Origin: a virus
Length of the DNA: 23,231 nucleotides
Strand: one strand, 5' to 3'
IMG/VR virus record: IMGVR_UViG_3300032282_002542
Span: 1 to 23,231 of that record
In this document: positions 13,830-21,620 of the stretch, in pieces
Position numbering within the stretch: position 1 is the stretch's first letter
How the letters are laid out: the number at the start of each line of letters is the position of its first letter
Program-made: the position numbers and the translations under genes
Notes under the pieces: generated by a model
What the model was told of the DNA's origin: nothing
The model's database searches: none
What the model saw: the letters and a program-made list of their open reading frames with translations, nothing else

Positions 13830-14723
13830 TTACGGAAGGATCAGGTCAGCGTAGTTGGCTTTGACCTTCTTACCATCACGTTCGAGGGTTACGGTGCCAG
13901 CATCGTCATCTGCTGCGATGACCTTGAAGGTCAGGGCTTTGGGGGACTTCGCTGGCTTGTAATCGACATCAAAGCCAATCCAGTCAGACGGATTGAATTC
14001 TGCTTCAGCAGCGTCTGCAGTATCGTCTGCTTCTTCGGCTGCAGCTTCGTCGAGTTCTTCTGACCATTCATCTGTGGTGTCGTCTGAGTCTGCTGAGTCA
14101 CCTTCAGTGTCTTCTGGTGAAGAGAAGTCCTGATCGTCTGCTTCAGCAGCCAGTCCTGCGATGTAGAAGTTGTTGCCCTTGCCGTCTTTACGTTTGACGA
14201 CTCGGATCATGATGTCCTTACCGACTGTGGACTTGATAGCAGCGTCGATCTGGTCGAGGGACAAGTCCTTCGTGTCGATGCCCATCAACTGGAGATCGCA
14301 CATCAGGTTGTCCAGACCCTGTTCGGCAGAGCGGTACTGGCTGTCATTCAGTCCGTGCAGGATGCCGATACGATGACCGTTGTACTGCTCCTGACCAGCA
14401 ACAGTTCCATCTACCTTGAAGTCAAGGATGTAATAGGTGTTGCCGTCTTTGGTGATAATGTTGTTGCGACTGAACTTGGTGATGACCTCACCCGGAGGAC
14501 CAGCGTAGTCCTGCTGAGGTGTTGTCTTCTTAGCGACTTCCACATGCTTCTTCAAGCGAGCATTGGACTTCATGAGTGCTGCGAGGGAGGTTACTTCTTG
14601 GGCCATTTGAGGTTCTTTCTCGTCAAAGTATTCGTCAGGCATTCGAACTATAACTATACAAACTATGAAGCCTACTAACAGTATCAGCAGACCTCCTTGA
14701 CTTCGCTCTGGTTGAGTGAGCAT
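13830..14723 (-). CDS. OB/SSB-like protein with N-terminal membrane segment and acidic region
   Basis: The protein has 297 residues from the ATG at 14723, which overlaps the ATPase stop as TGATG, a standard coupling. Residues of about 11-26 are a clear hydrophobic segment (GGLLILLVGFIVCIVIV). An inner ATG at 14606 (M-A-Q-E-V) would give a 258-residue soluble form. The middle region (about 70-190: YYILDFKVDG, IGILHGL, GKDIMIRVVKRK) resembles the phage DUF669-type ssDNA-binding family that accompanies Sak4-type ATPases; this is from memory. An acidic stretch at about 200-240 is SSB-tail-like, and a small beta domain ends the protein. The likely role is single-strand DNA binding in replication or recombination. 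Whether the membrane segment is translated is open. Confidence 0.7.
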   Translation of the reverse strand: MLTQPERSQGGLLILLVGFIVCIVIVRMPDEYFDEKEPQMAQEVTSLAALMKSNARLKKHVEVAKKTTPQQDYAGPPGEVITKFSRNNIITKDGNTYYILDFKVDGTVAGQEQYNGHRIGILHGLNDSQYRSAEQGLDNLMCDLQLMGIDTKDLSLDQIDAAIKSTVGKDIMIRVVKRKDGKGNNFYIAGLAAEADDQDFSSPEDTEGDSADSDDTTDEWSEELDEAAAEEADDTADAAEAEFNPSDWIGFDVDYKPAKSPKALTFKVIAADDDAGTVTLERDGKKVKANYADLILP

Positions 14724-15628
14724 CACATCCCCAGTGCTTCTTTGAGTTTACTCCATGTTTCCTTGGCTGATTCTCCACAGTCGATTTCAGTCATCCCTTC
14801 CGGGGTACACCATGACTTAGCTGTGTAATAAGTCGTGGGTGACAATCCGATGAATCGACGTTCACCGACTGTGTTCTTCTTCTTGGTTTTCTGGTCGATA
14901 GAGACAAGGATCTCCTGACCCATGAAGAAGACACCGTGTAGATCCTTGGACGTGTACTTCCAGATGTTCTTATCAAGCTCTGGACGATACTGATCATAGT
15001 CAGGACCATTCGGGTTGTTGACTGGCTTGAACGTCGAGTGAGCAATCAGTACGACATTGTAACCCTTGGCGACAATCTCCAGCATGGTGCTGAGAAGTTC
15101 TGAAGACCAGAATGCTTCAGCAGCTTTCGTGTAACCAGTGTAGTAGGCTGTGAAGTCCTTACTGTCCATGTCGCTGTCAAATAGCATAGAAGCACAGTGC
15201 TGGTAGCAAATGTCCTGCAGACCAGAGGTACTGTCGATGACCAGTGTTTGACGATCATGCTTACCATCACGGAAACGCTGCATCGCTGTCATGCAACGCA
15301 GGTATCCGGGATGACCACCAGCAGGGATCTCATCGTGAGGTGCCAGTGGTTCCAACTGAATGATAGGGATATCGGCAGGTACAAGGTTTCGTTCCTTATA
15401 CAGGTAGATGCCCTGTTCTCCACTGGTGGTAATAAACATTGGTTTGGGGAACTGAGCAGCCAATGTTGTCTTTCCCATTCCGGGAGGACTGTAGAGCATC
15501 AGGAATCGACCATGCTGAGGCTTGGCTTCAATCAGGTCTTCAAAGATGTTCTGAGAAGAAGCAGTGATAGCAGGTCGGTTGGTTGGTGGTACGGGTTGTC
15601 GTTTGATTGGACGTTGGGGTGTATTCAT
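14723..15628 (-). CDS. RecA-like P-loop ATPase (Sak4/AAA_24 type)
   Basis: The protein has 301 residues. Walker A is S-P-P-G-M-G-K53-T-T and Walker B is T-L-V-I-D132-S-T-S. The first 25 residues are Pro/Arg-rich. Proteins of this type are phage single-strand annealing or recombination ATPases and often neighbour an SSB-like partner, as here. It overlaps the nuclease stop upstream by 4 nt (ATGA). A role in recombination-dependent replication or repair with the adjacent nuclease is likely. Confidence 0.85.
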   Translation of the reverse strand: MNTPQRPIKRQPVPPTNRPAITASSQNIFEDLIEAKPQHGRFLMLYSPPGMGKTTLAAQFPKPMFITTSGEQGIYLYKERNLVPADIPIIQLEPLAPHDEIPAGGHPGYLRCMTAMQRFRDGKHDRQTLVIDSTSGLQDICYQHCASMLFDSDMDSKDFTAYYTGYTKAAEAFWSSELLSTMLEIVAKGYNVVLIAHSTFKPVNNPNGPDYDQYRPELDKNIWKYTSKDLHGVFFMGQEILVSIDQKTKKKNTVGERRFIGLSPTTYYTAKSWCTPEGMTEIDCGESAKETWSKLKEALGM

Positions 15629-16593
15629 CGGTATGATACTTTTGGTCTAAGGCCGAGGGTTGATCCAGTAAGACGGAAGTTGCGGAAGCGTTCCTGAGTG
15701 CCTTCCATAAAGGGGTTGTAGAGTCCGTAAGGTGTTGCCCAATGAAAGCGGTTGATCTCATCCTTTCGGTTAGGGTGCGTCATGTAGGTGTACCAGTCTA
15801 GGAACGCTTCGAGCATCGGGTACAGGCACCCGTGCATGAATCTTTCGTATCGTTCTTCGTCAGGTCTGATCCAATATCTGAAGAAGTGGTAATCACGATC
15901 CGTGTCAATTGCTTCTGCAAGTCGCAGCCTGAACTCTTCTCGGGTCTCCTTGGACTTCTGTCTTGGACCCCTGTAGCCGAAGCCACCGGGACGCCTGATG
16001 TGCTGGTACCAGATCCTTTCTGGAAGATAGCCGTACGAAGCCTTGTAGAGAAGCTGGTACATGTTGACTTGAAGGTTGCGATCAATCTCGCGAGCAATGT
16101 CATCTTCACTCCATTCTCCACGGCATTTGTTTTCCATGATGACTGCGTCACCTTCACCGTCGATAAACCCGTTTAGCAGGAGTGATCGACCTGACGGTAA
16201 CGTGAGTTGGATCTTGTGCTGGCATTCTGACTTGTCTACGTGGAATAGATCCAAGTCAGCACCATACAGTGAGATCCATGTTGTGACCTGATGTTGGGCA
16301 AGACCAGCCCACCAACTAATTTCATCATGATCATCGTACTTCGCAGTCTGCTTCTCGAATTCAGTTTGAATGAACTTAGCAGCACCACGAGGCTGACGGG
16401 TCTTGATGTATCCCTCAATGCCTGCTTGGATCAGGCTACCGTAGTTCATGTTCTTGTTCCAAGGTTCTACCGCTTCAAGGTCTCTGAGATAAGAGACTTC
16501 AAAGGCTACTCGATCGACCAGCCACATCTCAAGTGCTGACAGGCTTAGTCCGTTGACTGCTGGGGACCAGATCATTCGACAGGGGGTGTGCAT
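15625..16593 (-). CDS. PD-(D/E)XK nuclease, RecB/Cas4-like
   Basis: The protein has 322 residues. The nuclease core is L-N-G-F-I-D145-G-E-G-D149 ... E154-N-K156, then Q175-V-N-M-Y179, matching the D...ExK and Q-x3-Y motifs of the RecB/Cas4 family. An earlier helix (Y51-G-S-L-I-Q-A-G) fits motif I. Known members degrade duplex ends or ssDNA. No four-cysteine iron-sulfur cluster typical of Cas4/AddB is evident. GAGG precedes the ATG at 16593. It overlaps the upstream gene by 65 nt and couples to the ATPase. It probably processes DNA ends for the annealing ATPase. Confidence 0.85.
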   Translation of the reverse strand: MHTPCRMIWSPAVNGLSLSALEMWLVDRVAFEVSYLRDLEAVEPWNKNMNYGSLIQAGIEGYIKTRQPRGAAKFIQTEFEKQTAKYDDHDEISWWAGLAQHQVTTWISLYGADLDLFHVDKSECQHKIQLTLPSGRSLLLNGFIDGEGDAVIMENKCRGEWSEDDIAREIDRNLQVNMYQLLYKASYGYLPERIWYQHIRRPGGFGYRGPRQKSKETREEFRLRLAEAIDTDRDYHFFRYWIRPDEERYERFMHGCLYPMLEAFLDWYTYMTHPNRKDEINRFHWATPYGLYNPFMEGTQERFRNFRLTGSTLGLRPKVSYR

Positions 16594-16900
16594 TTAGTGC
16601 CTCAACTACTTTGTGGATATCCTTCAATGCGAATACGACCAACGAATTAGCACGATCACCAGCTTCACCGATGACGCATACTGCTGTCTTGTTTTCGACT
16701 TTTGCCTTATCTCTTTCTTCGGTTAACAGGTCACGTAGTCCTTTATTATTTGCCTGTGAGTATTTGCAACTCAAAAATAACAACGGATGATGCGAGTCTG
16801 ATCTAGTTACCTTACCGTTTCCTCCTGAAAGTGCAGTACGTTCTGTACCGAAGATGGCAGCAACGTATCTTTCGAAGTTTTTCCAAAGGGCTTTAGCCAT
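16529..16900 (-). CDS. Small PD-(D/E)XK resolvase-like protein
   Basis: The protein has 123 residues. Features are E10 in an N-terminal helix (W-K-N-F-E-R), G18-T-E-R and S25-G-G-N, D35 in R-S-D-S-H-H-P, and the strand L-F-L-S44-C-K46. This is the layout of small Holliday-junction-resolvase-like nucleases of phages, where E-C-K is usual; here the acidic residue is replaced by Ser44. AAGGA lies 8 nt before the ATG. It may have reduced or no nuclease activity, or use another acidic residue. It follows a structured leader (16936-17052). Confidence 0.7.
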   Translation of the reverse strand: MAKALWKNFERYVAAIFGTERTALSGGNGKVTRSDSHHPLLFLSCKYSQANNKGLRDLLTEERDKAKVENKTAVCVIGEAGDRANSLVVFALKDIHKVVEALNAHPLSNDLVPSSQRTKPVST

Positions 16901-16935
16901 AACATCGTCCTTGAAGTAATAGGATGCAGGAATAC

Positions 16936-17052
16936 GCTGTGGTACAACACAGCATTTCTGTTAGCGTTACCTGCGAGCAAAATGCCCCTACCGCGTCTGA
17001 TGTGGCACGGTAAGGCCGTCAACCTGCGACACAGAAACTTCGTCATTGCAGG
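16936..17052 (-). other. Structured leader with three stem-loops
   Basis: The 169-bp gap between the ParB-like and resolvase-like genes has three potential hairpins: CCTGC-GAC with GTC-att-GCAGG (17023-17052), TACCG with CGGTA (16989-17012), and GCTGTG with CACAGC (16936-16953, 6-nt loop). None is followed by a T-run. It could be a translational regulator or a small RNA; no known family is recognised. Confidence 0.4.
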
Positions 17053-17069
17053 ACTGCCGGGAAGATCAA

Positions 17070-18347
17070 CTAAGCTGAGACTGTTGCTGGCTTAGCTTTA
17101 CGTTTTGGTCGAGGTCGTTTAGCTGCTTGCGTAGCTTCTGTGCTCGACTCAACAGCATCAACTGCTGCCGCTTCATCTCCTTCGTCAGGTCGATCGTCTC
17201 CTGCATCCCGTACGTCAGGGTCCGCAACTGGTGCTGGCTCTGTTGGTTGGCTTGACGCAGCTTTCGCAGCAGCAGCACGTTCGAAACACAGAGTATGGTA
17301 ACCGTCAAACATAACAGGGAAGTCAGTATAACCATCACGCTCTTTCTTATTCAGGGAGATGTCGGAGACCTTCAGACCAGTACGACCTTCGAGGACTGCC
17401 TTAGCGGCTTTAACGAATGGTCCTACCCAGTCACGGTCACGGTCCTTGCTGCCCTTCTCTGCGGTCAGCTTGTTCCAGTAACCTGCAAGTGCCCATGCTG
17501 GGTCACCCTTGTCGTAACCTGATCCGACAGCCAATTGGTTCAGGAAGATGTCCATCGCATCCTGAATTTCTGAGTTGATAGAGATTTCAATGACAGTGTT
17601 GCCGTCATCGTCAAAGCAATCGTTCTCTTCAACGCAAGCAACGTACGTCAGAGCAGCCAGATAAGCAAGGCTCATCTTCAGCCCTTTGTTGCCACCGTCA
17701 GCGTCATTGGCGTCCAGTACCATTGTAACGAAGTTGGCAAGTCCAGCATGACGGTTCTGGATGAACGACATCATTTCTGAGATGAGGAACTTAGGTGCTG
17801 ACGAGACAGTAGCACCACCTTCGATCAACCATACCAGACGTGCAGCACCAGCTAGAGTCTTGGTCCAAGTCTTACGTTTGCTGACTGTGGCGTTCCATGC
17901 TTCTGGAATGACAGAGTCTACCCATGGATCACGGAACAGTACGTCGCTGTGTGTGCGAGTCTTACCAGTGTCAACAGTATCGGCAGTGTCGTGAGGGACA
18001 CCGTAGATGACGACAGCATCCCACTCAGTCTGAGCAGCAGGCCACACTTCGTCCTTCTCAATGGCTTGCTGAGCCAGTACCAGACCCTGCAGACGATGCT
18101 GGCCAGAGATCAGGTGCTCTTCGCCTTCAGCGTCAACTGAGAAGATGATAGGCTCACCGTTGCACTTCCACTGACCACGAAGCATTTCGTTGGCGTAGAG
18201 GTTGGCAACACTGCGAGACATCGGGCGGTTGCTGTTGTTTAGATCCTTCAGGCAGGCAAGAGCAAATGCGGGTGTAATACACAGCACTTTGGTCTTGATT
18301 GGAGTCAGAGTCTTTTCAGCTTTGGAGAACAGAGTTTCAAGTTTCAT
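17070..18347 (-). CDS. Phage ParB/sulfiredoxin-fold protein with GQHR motif
   Basis: The protein has 425 residues. Residues 40-90 contain N-R-P-M-S-R, W60-K-C-N-G-E-P and I-S-G-Q-H-R85-L, the signature of the phage branch of the ParB/Srx fold. In relatives this fold binds nucleotide or DNA. A long helical middle follows. The last 70 residues are acidic, then Ala/Pro-rich and basic (KRPRPKRKAK), a probable DNA- or partner-binding tail. It is the first gene after the TTGACA promoter at 18389-18416, so it heads the replication operon. No cognate ParA or centromere repeats are seen, so plasmid partition is unlikely. Confidence 0.75.
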   Translation of the reverse strand: MKLETLFSKAEKTLTPIKTKVLCITPAFALACLKDLNNSNRPMSRSVANLYANEMLRGQWKCNGEPIIFSVDAEGEEHLISGQHRLQGLVLAQQAIEKDEVWPAAQTEWDAVVIYGVPHDTADTVDTGKTRTHSDVLFRDPWVDSVIPEAWNATVSKRKTWTKTLAGAARLVWLIEGGATVSSAPKFLISEMMSFIQNRHAGLANFVTMVLDANDADGGNKGLKMSLAYLAALTYVACVEENDCFDDDGNTVIEISINSEIQDAMDIFLNQLAVGSGYDKGDPAWALAGYWNKLTAEKGSKDRDRDWVGPFVKAAKAVLEGRTGLKVSDISLNKKERDGYTDFPVMFDGYHTLCFERAAAAKAASSQPTEPAPVADPDVRDAGDDRPDEGDEAAAVDAVESSTEATQAAKRPRPKRKAKPATVSA

Positions 18348-18388
18348 AGGGGGTCTTTCTTAGTGAAGGTTGTCGTTCGTTCGGGTGC

Positions 18389-18416
18389 AGTTTAACCGTC
18401 AGTCTGCGGGTGTCAA
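18389..18416 (-). promoter_or_regulatory. Sigma-70 promoter of the replication operon
   Basis: On the - strand a perfect TTGACA (18411-18416) is followed after 16 nt by TAAACT (18389-18394, four of six consensus bases). Its -35 overlaps the end of the aminotransferase gene. The start codon at 18347 lies about 35 nt after the expected transcription start. Confidence 0.6.
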
Positions 18417-19415
18417 CAGTGGAATAACAATTTTTGCAACATTCATCAGTTCGTCACAGATTCGAGTCACGTCATCGCGGGTCATTGTTTCTGAGAGAGG
18501 AAGATAGATGATCTCGTGCTGAAGTCTCATTGCGTTGGTTTGCAGGAATGGGTTGCCTCGCAAGTGTTCGAACTCGGCTTGCAACTTCATCGACTTGAAA
18601 CCCTGACGGGCAGCAATACCTTTCTCGTTGAGTTTTAGTACAAGTTCTCTTTGCTGAAAGCGATCCATTCCTTTGATACGAATGGGATAGATCCACGGAT
18701 AGATGCACAGCGGCATCACCCATTCCAGAGGTACGTAGCAATCATAATCGACAGACCGTTCCAGCTTGTTGATATAGCTCGCTGAAAAGTTTCTGAGTGA
18801 AGGAAGAATTAGTTCAGCGTGAGCGTTGCTCATGCGAGCATTGACCCCACGAGGAACGTGAAAGTAATCGTGATTGTCGTCAAAGCCAAGAGTACGAAGC
18901 TGTTTAGCCAGTCGTACGTCTTGAGGGTTCTTGAAAGCGATCATTCCGCCTTCTTCACCGTGGATCGTCTTGTTCTTGTAGAAGGACCAGCAGGCTGCAA
19001 ACGAGTTTGGATGCGGCTTAGCACCATGAACTTCAGCCATGTCTTCGATGACCAATGGACCGTACGGCTTACGATGTAACGCAGCAACGTCACATAGATT
19101 GCCGTAGATATGCACAGCCATGACAATGTGCATCTGATCTGGAACCAAGTCCATGTTCATCTGCAGATTGTCGTTGCAGTCTACAAAGTGGATGTCCAGA
19201 TCGGCCATGGCAGCAGCACGAGGACAGGCGACCATCGTGTACTCTGGGATAGCGATACTGGGTCTTACTGCACCAGTTACGTCATCAGTGATCTTGGTAC
19301 GAGCAACTTCACAGGCAATATGCAAGGCTGCTGTGCCACTGGATACTGCGACAGTATTAGGGTTGCCTATGAACTCTCCAAACTCTTTCTCTAGTTGCTC
19401 GAAGGCTTGTGTCAT
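18399..19415 (-). CDS. DegT/DnrJ/EryC1-type sugar aminotransferase
   Basis: The protein has 338 residues. PLP-enzyme motifs are S-S-G-T-A-A at 25-30, V-I-E-D125-M-A-E-V-H-G-A and S-F-Y-K-N-K149-T-I-H-G-E-E-G-G, where K149 would bind PLP. R-G-V-N-A-R-M-S-N is the usual substrate-loop region. The family transfers an amino group to a keto-sugar nucleotide. I choose the ATG at 19415 because it overlaps the HNH stop as ATGA; a TTG at 19451 would add 12 residues inside the HNH gene. It is the last gene of the glycan cassette and presumably supplies the amino sugar acylated by the GNAT protein. Confidence 0.92.
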   Translation of the reverse strand: MTQAFEQLEKEFGEFIGNPNTVAVSSGTAALHIACEVARTKITDDVTGAVRPSIAIPEYTMVACPRAAAMADLDIHFVDCNDNLQMNMDLVPDQMHIVMAVHIYGNLCDVAALHRKPYGPLVIEDMAEVHGAKPHPNSFAACWSFYKNKTIHGEEGGMIAFKNPQDVRLAKQLRTLGFDDNHDYFHVPRGVNARMSNAHAELILPSLRNFSASYINKLERSVDYDCYVPLEWVMPLCIYPWIYPIRIKGMDRFQQRELVLKLNEKGIAARQGFKSMKLQAEFEHLRGNPFLQTNAMRLQHEIIYLPLSETMTRDDVTRICDELMNVAKIVIPLLTPAD

Positions 19416-19933
19416 TTTGTTTGCTCGTTTTGAGGGTTTACGTGTTTCCAAGTTTTTCTACGAACCAGTAAATCTATCAGTTGTGTGGACACTCCGAATT
19501 CTTTTGCTAGAGCATTCATTCCATTGACTCGGCATCTGGGTTTGTACCTCTGCAAAATCGTAGTGGCAATGGTCTCGGTTATCTTAGATGCTTTGTTTTT
19601 GTTTCCTTTTGCGTGTCTGTTTTTTGCTACGCAGTCTAACTTGTTGTCAAGTGGGCTTCCGAGCCACAAATGTTCTGGGTTTATGCATTGAGGCACGTCA
19701 CATCTGTGGCATACGTAATCCCCCTGTCCTATTTCTCCTTTGAATAGTCTGTATGATAGCCGATGTGCTCTGGTCTCGCCAAGACCGTAGCACTGCCCGT
19801 AACCTCTGCCCGTTGTGCTTCCGTTCCACAGCCAGCATGGCGTAGTTAGCCCTACCGGCACATGTGACTGGATATCAATGCCGCTCATCAGCCGCAACAA
19901 TACGTTTTTCCGTTTGTAAATTCCTTTTGGCAT
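19412..19933 (-). CDS. HNH homing endonuclease inserted in the glycan operon
   Basis: The protein has 173 residues. The core is C33-W-L-W-N-G, R-A-H57-R-L-S-Y, V-C75-H76-R-C78, C83-I-N-P-E-H88-L-W and L-D-N-K-x-D, typical of phage HNH homing enzymes. Residues 140-160 form a helix-turn-helix-like DNA-binding end (ALAKEFGVSTQLIDLLV). The start at 19933 is 2 nt after the cupin stop; an upstream ATG at 19960 lies inside the cupin gene. It overlaps the aminotransferase by 4 nt. It separates two sugar genes, so it is most likely a mobile insertion that preserved the operon. Confidence 0.9.
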   Translation of the reverse strand: MPKGIYKRKNVLLRLMSGIDIQSHVPVGLTTPCWLWNGSTTGRGYGQCYGLGETRAHRLSYRLFKGEIGQGDYVCHRCDVPQCINPEHLWLGSPLDNKLDCVAKNRHAKGNKNKASKITETIATTILQRYKPRCRVNGMNALAKEFGVSTQLIDLLVRRKTWKHVNPQNEQTK

Positions 19934-19935
19934 GG

Positions 19936-20385
19936 TTATTTCATCTGTTCGTGAGCACAAGGATCGAAGTCGTAATTGAAGTAAACTTTGTCAGCAGGCG
20001 TGTACGGTCCTTGTTTGATCTCAACAAACTGGACATCAGTGATGAAGTGAAATGCGTGACCACCAGAGTACTGTATGTAAATGTCTCCGGTACGTAAAGG
20101 CTTTGCTGCTACAAAATTACCATTTGTGTCAAAGATGTCTACGACAATGTGACCTGAACGAACAATCAGTACTTCCTGTGTTCCCATCACTTGTTTCTGG
20201 ACAGGAAGATGTTGATGAGCTTGGACGACTGTGCCAGCCTGACGATGCAGGACTCCTACCTGAATGGATTGGCTATCATCAGTAACGAATTCAGTCTTCT
20301 CCTTCTCGTTGCCAACATGCAGGCTGTGGAGGTGCGTTGCCAGCAGGATCAGTGAGTTTGGGACGTATACGTTGTCAACGAACAT
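19936..20385 (-). CDS. Cupin-fold protein, probable sugar-modifying enzyme
   Basis: The protein has 149 residues. The cupin metal site is A-H57-Q-H59, E71 in Q-E-V-L-I-V and H110 in S-G-G-H-A-F. The end of the fold reads V-E-I-K-Q-G-P-Y, then D-K, a pattern I associate with cupins in polysaccharide gene clusters. With the neighbouring aminotransferase and acetyltransferase it could be a keto-sugar isomerase or epimerase (FdtA-like by analogy only). GGAG precedes the ATG; it overlaps the GNAT gene by 11 nt. Confidence 0.8.
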   Translation of the reverse strand: MFVDNVYVPNSLILLATHLHSLHVGNEKEKTEFVTDDSQSIQVGVLHRQAGTVVQAHQHLPVQKQVMGTQEVLIVRSGHIVVDIFDTNGNFVAAKPLRTGDIYIQYSGGHAFHFITDVQFVEIKQGPYTPADKVYFNYDFDPCAHEQMK

Positions 20386-20740
20386 TGTTTAGCTCCAAGA
20401 GGGTTGTGTACTTCTGAGAGAAGAGAATAGCATGACCATCAGCGTAAACACCTTTGACCGATGACAGATCGAAGCCTAACGCTTTGTAAAAGCTCTGTGA
20501 TCCGATGTTGCCTGCTCGTGTGAATCCGAATACTGATTCGTAAGGTGGATCGTCTTTGAGTTCTTGCAGCATAGCGAGGACCAGACCACGACCAGTGCCT
20601 TGTCCGGGAACGTGAGTCTTGATATGGAGCAGTTCTACGTTATCTCCTGTGGCTCTGCGGTAAACGATGTAACCATTCTCCCACTCGATGAAGGAGACAC
20701 CACAGTAAGGATGAACGTACTTGTCTAGATCAATTCGACT
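20375..20740 (-). CDS. GNAT N-acetyltransferase
   Basis: The protein has 121 residues. The acetyl-CoA motif is P-G-Q48-G-T-G-R-G and the C-terminal motif is N79-I-G-S-Q-S-F-Y-K-A-L-G-F-D. The ATG at 20740 is chosen for the GGGAG just upstream; a longer frame to 20836 lies inside the glycosyltransferase gene. It overlaps that gene by 11 nt. Next to a sugar aminotransferase it may N-acetylate an amino sugar; a free-amino-acid or protein substrate is also possible. Confidence 0.85.
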   Translation of the reverse strand, partial: SRIDLDKYVHPYCGVSFIEWENGYIVYRRATGDNVELLHIKTHVPGQGTGRGLVLAMLQELKDDPPYESVFGFTRAGNIGSQSFYKALGFDLSSVKGVYADGHAILFSQKYTTLLELNNVR

Positions 20741-21620
20741 CATCGTACAACTCCCAGAAGCGTTTAGCCATTCGTTTAGCCATAGCGTATTCGCTGTACT
20801 TTTTTGTAATCCATGAGCGTGCTTCGTCGATGTCAACCTTGGGTGGGTTGTCCATCATCTCAATTAGTTTCTTTCTGAACAAAATAGGGTTGTCCCATTG
20901 GAAGTATTCTGCTCGACAGCCAAAGTATTCGTGCCCACCATGACGTGGTGAGTTGGAGATGAGAGATGGAACGCCGTGCCAGTAGCCTTCAACGAGTGAA
21001 AGCCCACCAGTCGATGCTTCGAATTGTGCTGATATTAGGAAGCGAGCATTGGCGATGATACGCTTGAATTCTTCCCATGGTCTCTCATTCTGTGTTTCGA
21101 TCAAGTCAACACCGATAGCTTTGCAGTGCTCGTGAGCTAAGTCTCTGTTCGGGTCTGGGTACTTACGCATCACGTCGACAGCATATTCTGGTGAACGAAG
21201 CTTGGCGGCTTCCCATGGACGGACTGAAGTCTTGATCAGAGTACAATCGTCTCTACCAGTGAACTCGAATGTCCGATTGGTTACGGTTTCTGATGGTACC
21301 CAGATGTCTCTGCAGGTAGTAAGTTCTTCGAGATAAGGGTCCCATAGATCTGGATTAGCTCGTGTGTAACCGTTGCATTCGACTACTTGGAAGGGATACA
21401 GATCCCAGTTGTAGTGGATTGTTGGAACGTGTGGGTGGCGTAGACGTTCTCGTTTAACATCGTTCATTTTCCAGATGGTACCACAGAAGATGAATGAGCA
21501 ATCAGCAGTAAGTTCAAGCTGACAGTCAATGCCGAACTTACGCAGTTCCTCTACGAGTACATCGCCTTCACCGGGTTTCCTATGTGCCTCTGTAAAGTAT
21601 TCTGGGAACCAGACTTTCAT
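20730..21620 (-). CDS. Glycosyltransferase, GT-B fold (group 1-like)
   Basis: The protein has 296 residues from the ATG at 21620, which overlaps the upstream stop as ATGA. The C-terminal domain has F-E201-A-S-T-G-G-L-S-L-V-E211-G-Y-W-H-G-V-P, the nucleotide-sugar-binding E-x(n)-E pattern of GT-B enzymes. The N-terminal half has the beginning M-K-V-W-F-P-E-Y and a conserved N-W-D-L-Y-P. It transfers a sugar from a nucleotide donor in the host cytoplasm. Donor and acceptor cannot be read from the sequence. Confidence 0.88.
   Translation of the reverse strand: MKVWFPEYFTEAHRKPGEGDVLVEELRKFGIDCQLELTADCSFIFCGTIWKMNDVKRERLRHPHVPTIHYNWDLYPFQVVECNGYTRANPDLWDPYLEELTTCRDIWVPSETVTNRTFEFTGRDDCTLIKTSVRPWEAAKLRSPEYAVDVMRKYPDPNRDLAHEHCKAIGVDLIETQNERPWEEFKRIIANARFLISAQFEASTGGLSLVEGYWHGVPSLISNSPRHGGHEYFGCRAEYFQWDNPILFRKKLIEMMDNPPKVDIDEARSWITKKYSEYAMAKRMAKRFWELYDESN

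Noticed and set aside
15625-16593. Cas4 of an adaptation module
   Set aside because: No cas1, cas2 or repeat array is present and the four-cysteine cluster is not visible; the context is phage recombination.
16807-17046. Open frame on the - strand spanning the gap at 16901-17069
   Set aside because: It overlaps the resolvase-like gene in another frame, lacks a ribosome binding site and crosses the predicted stem-loops.
16901-17069. Possible tRNA
   Set aside because: The gap has hairpins but no T-loop sequence, acceptor stem or CCA arrangement that folds into a cloverleaf.
17070-18347. Plasmid-type ParB partition protein
   Set aside because: No ParA gene and no centromere-like repeats nearby; the GQHR form is common in lytic phages.
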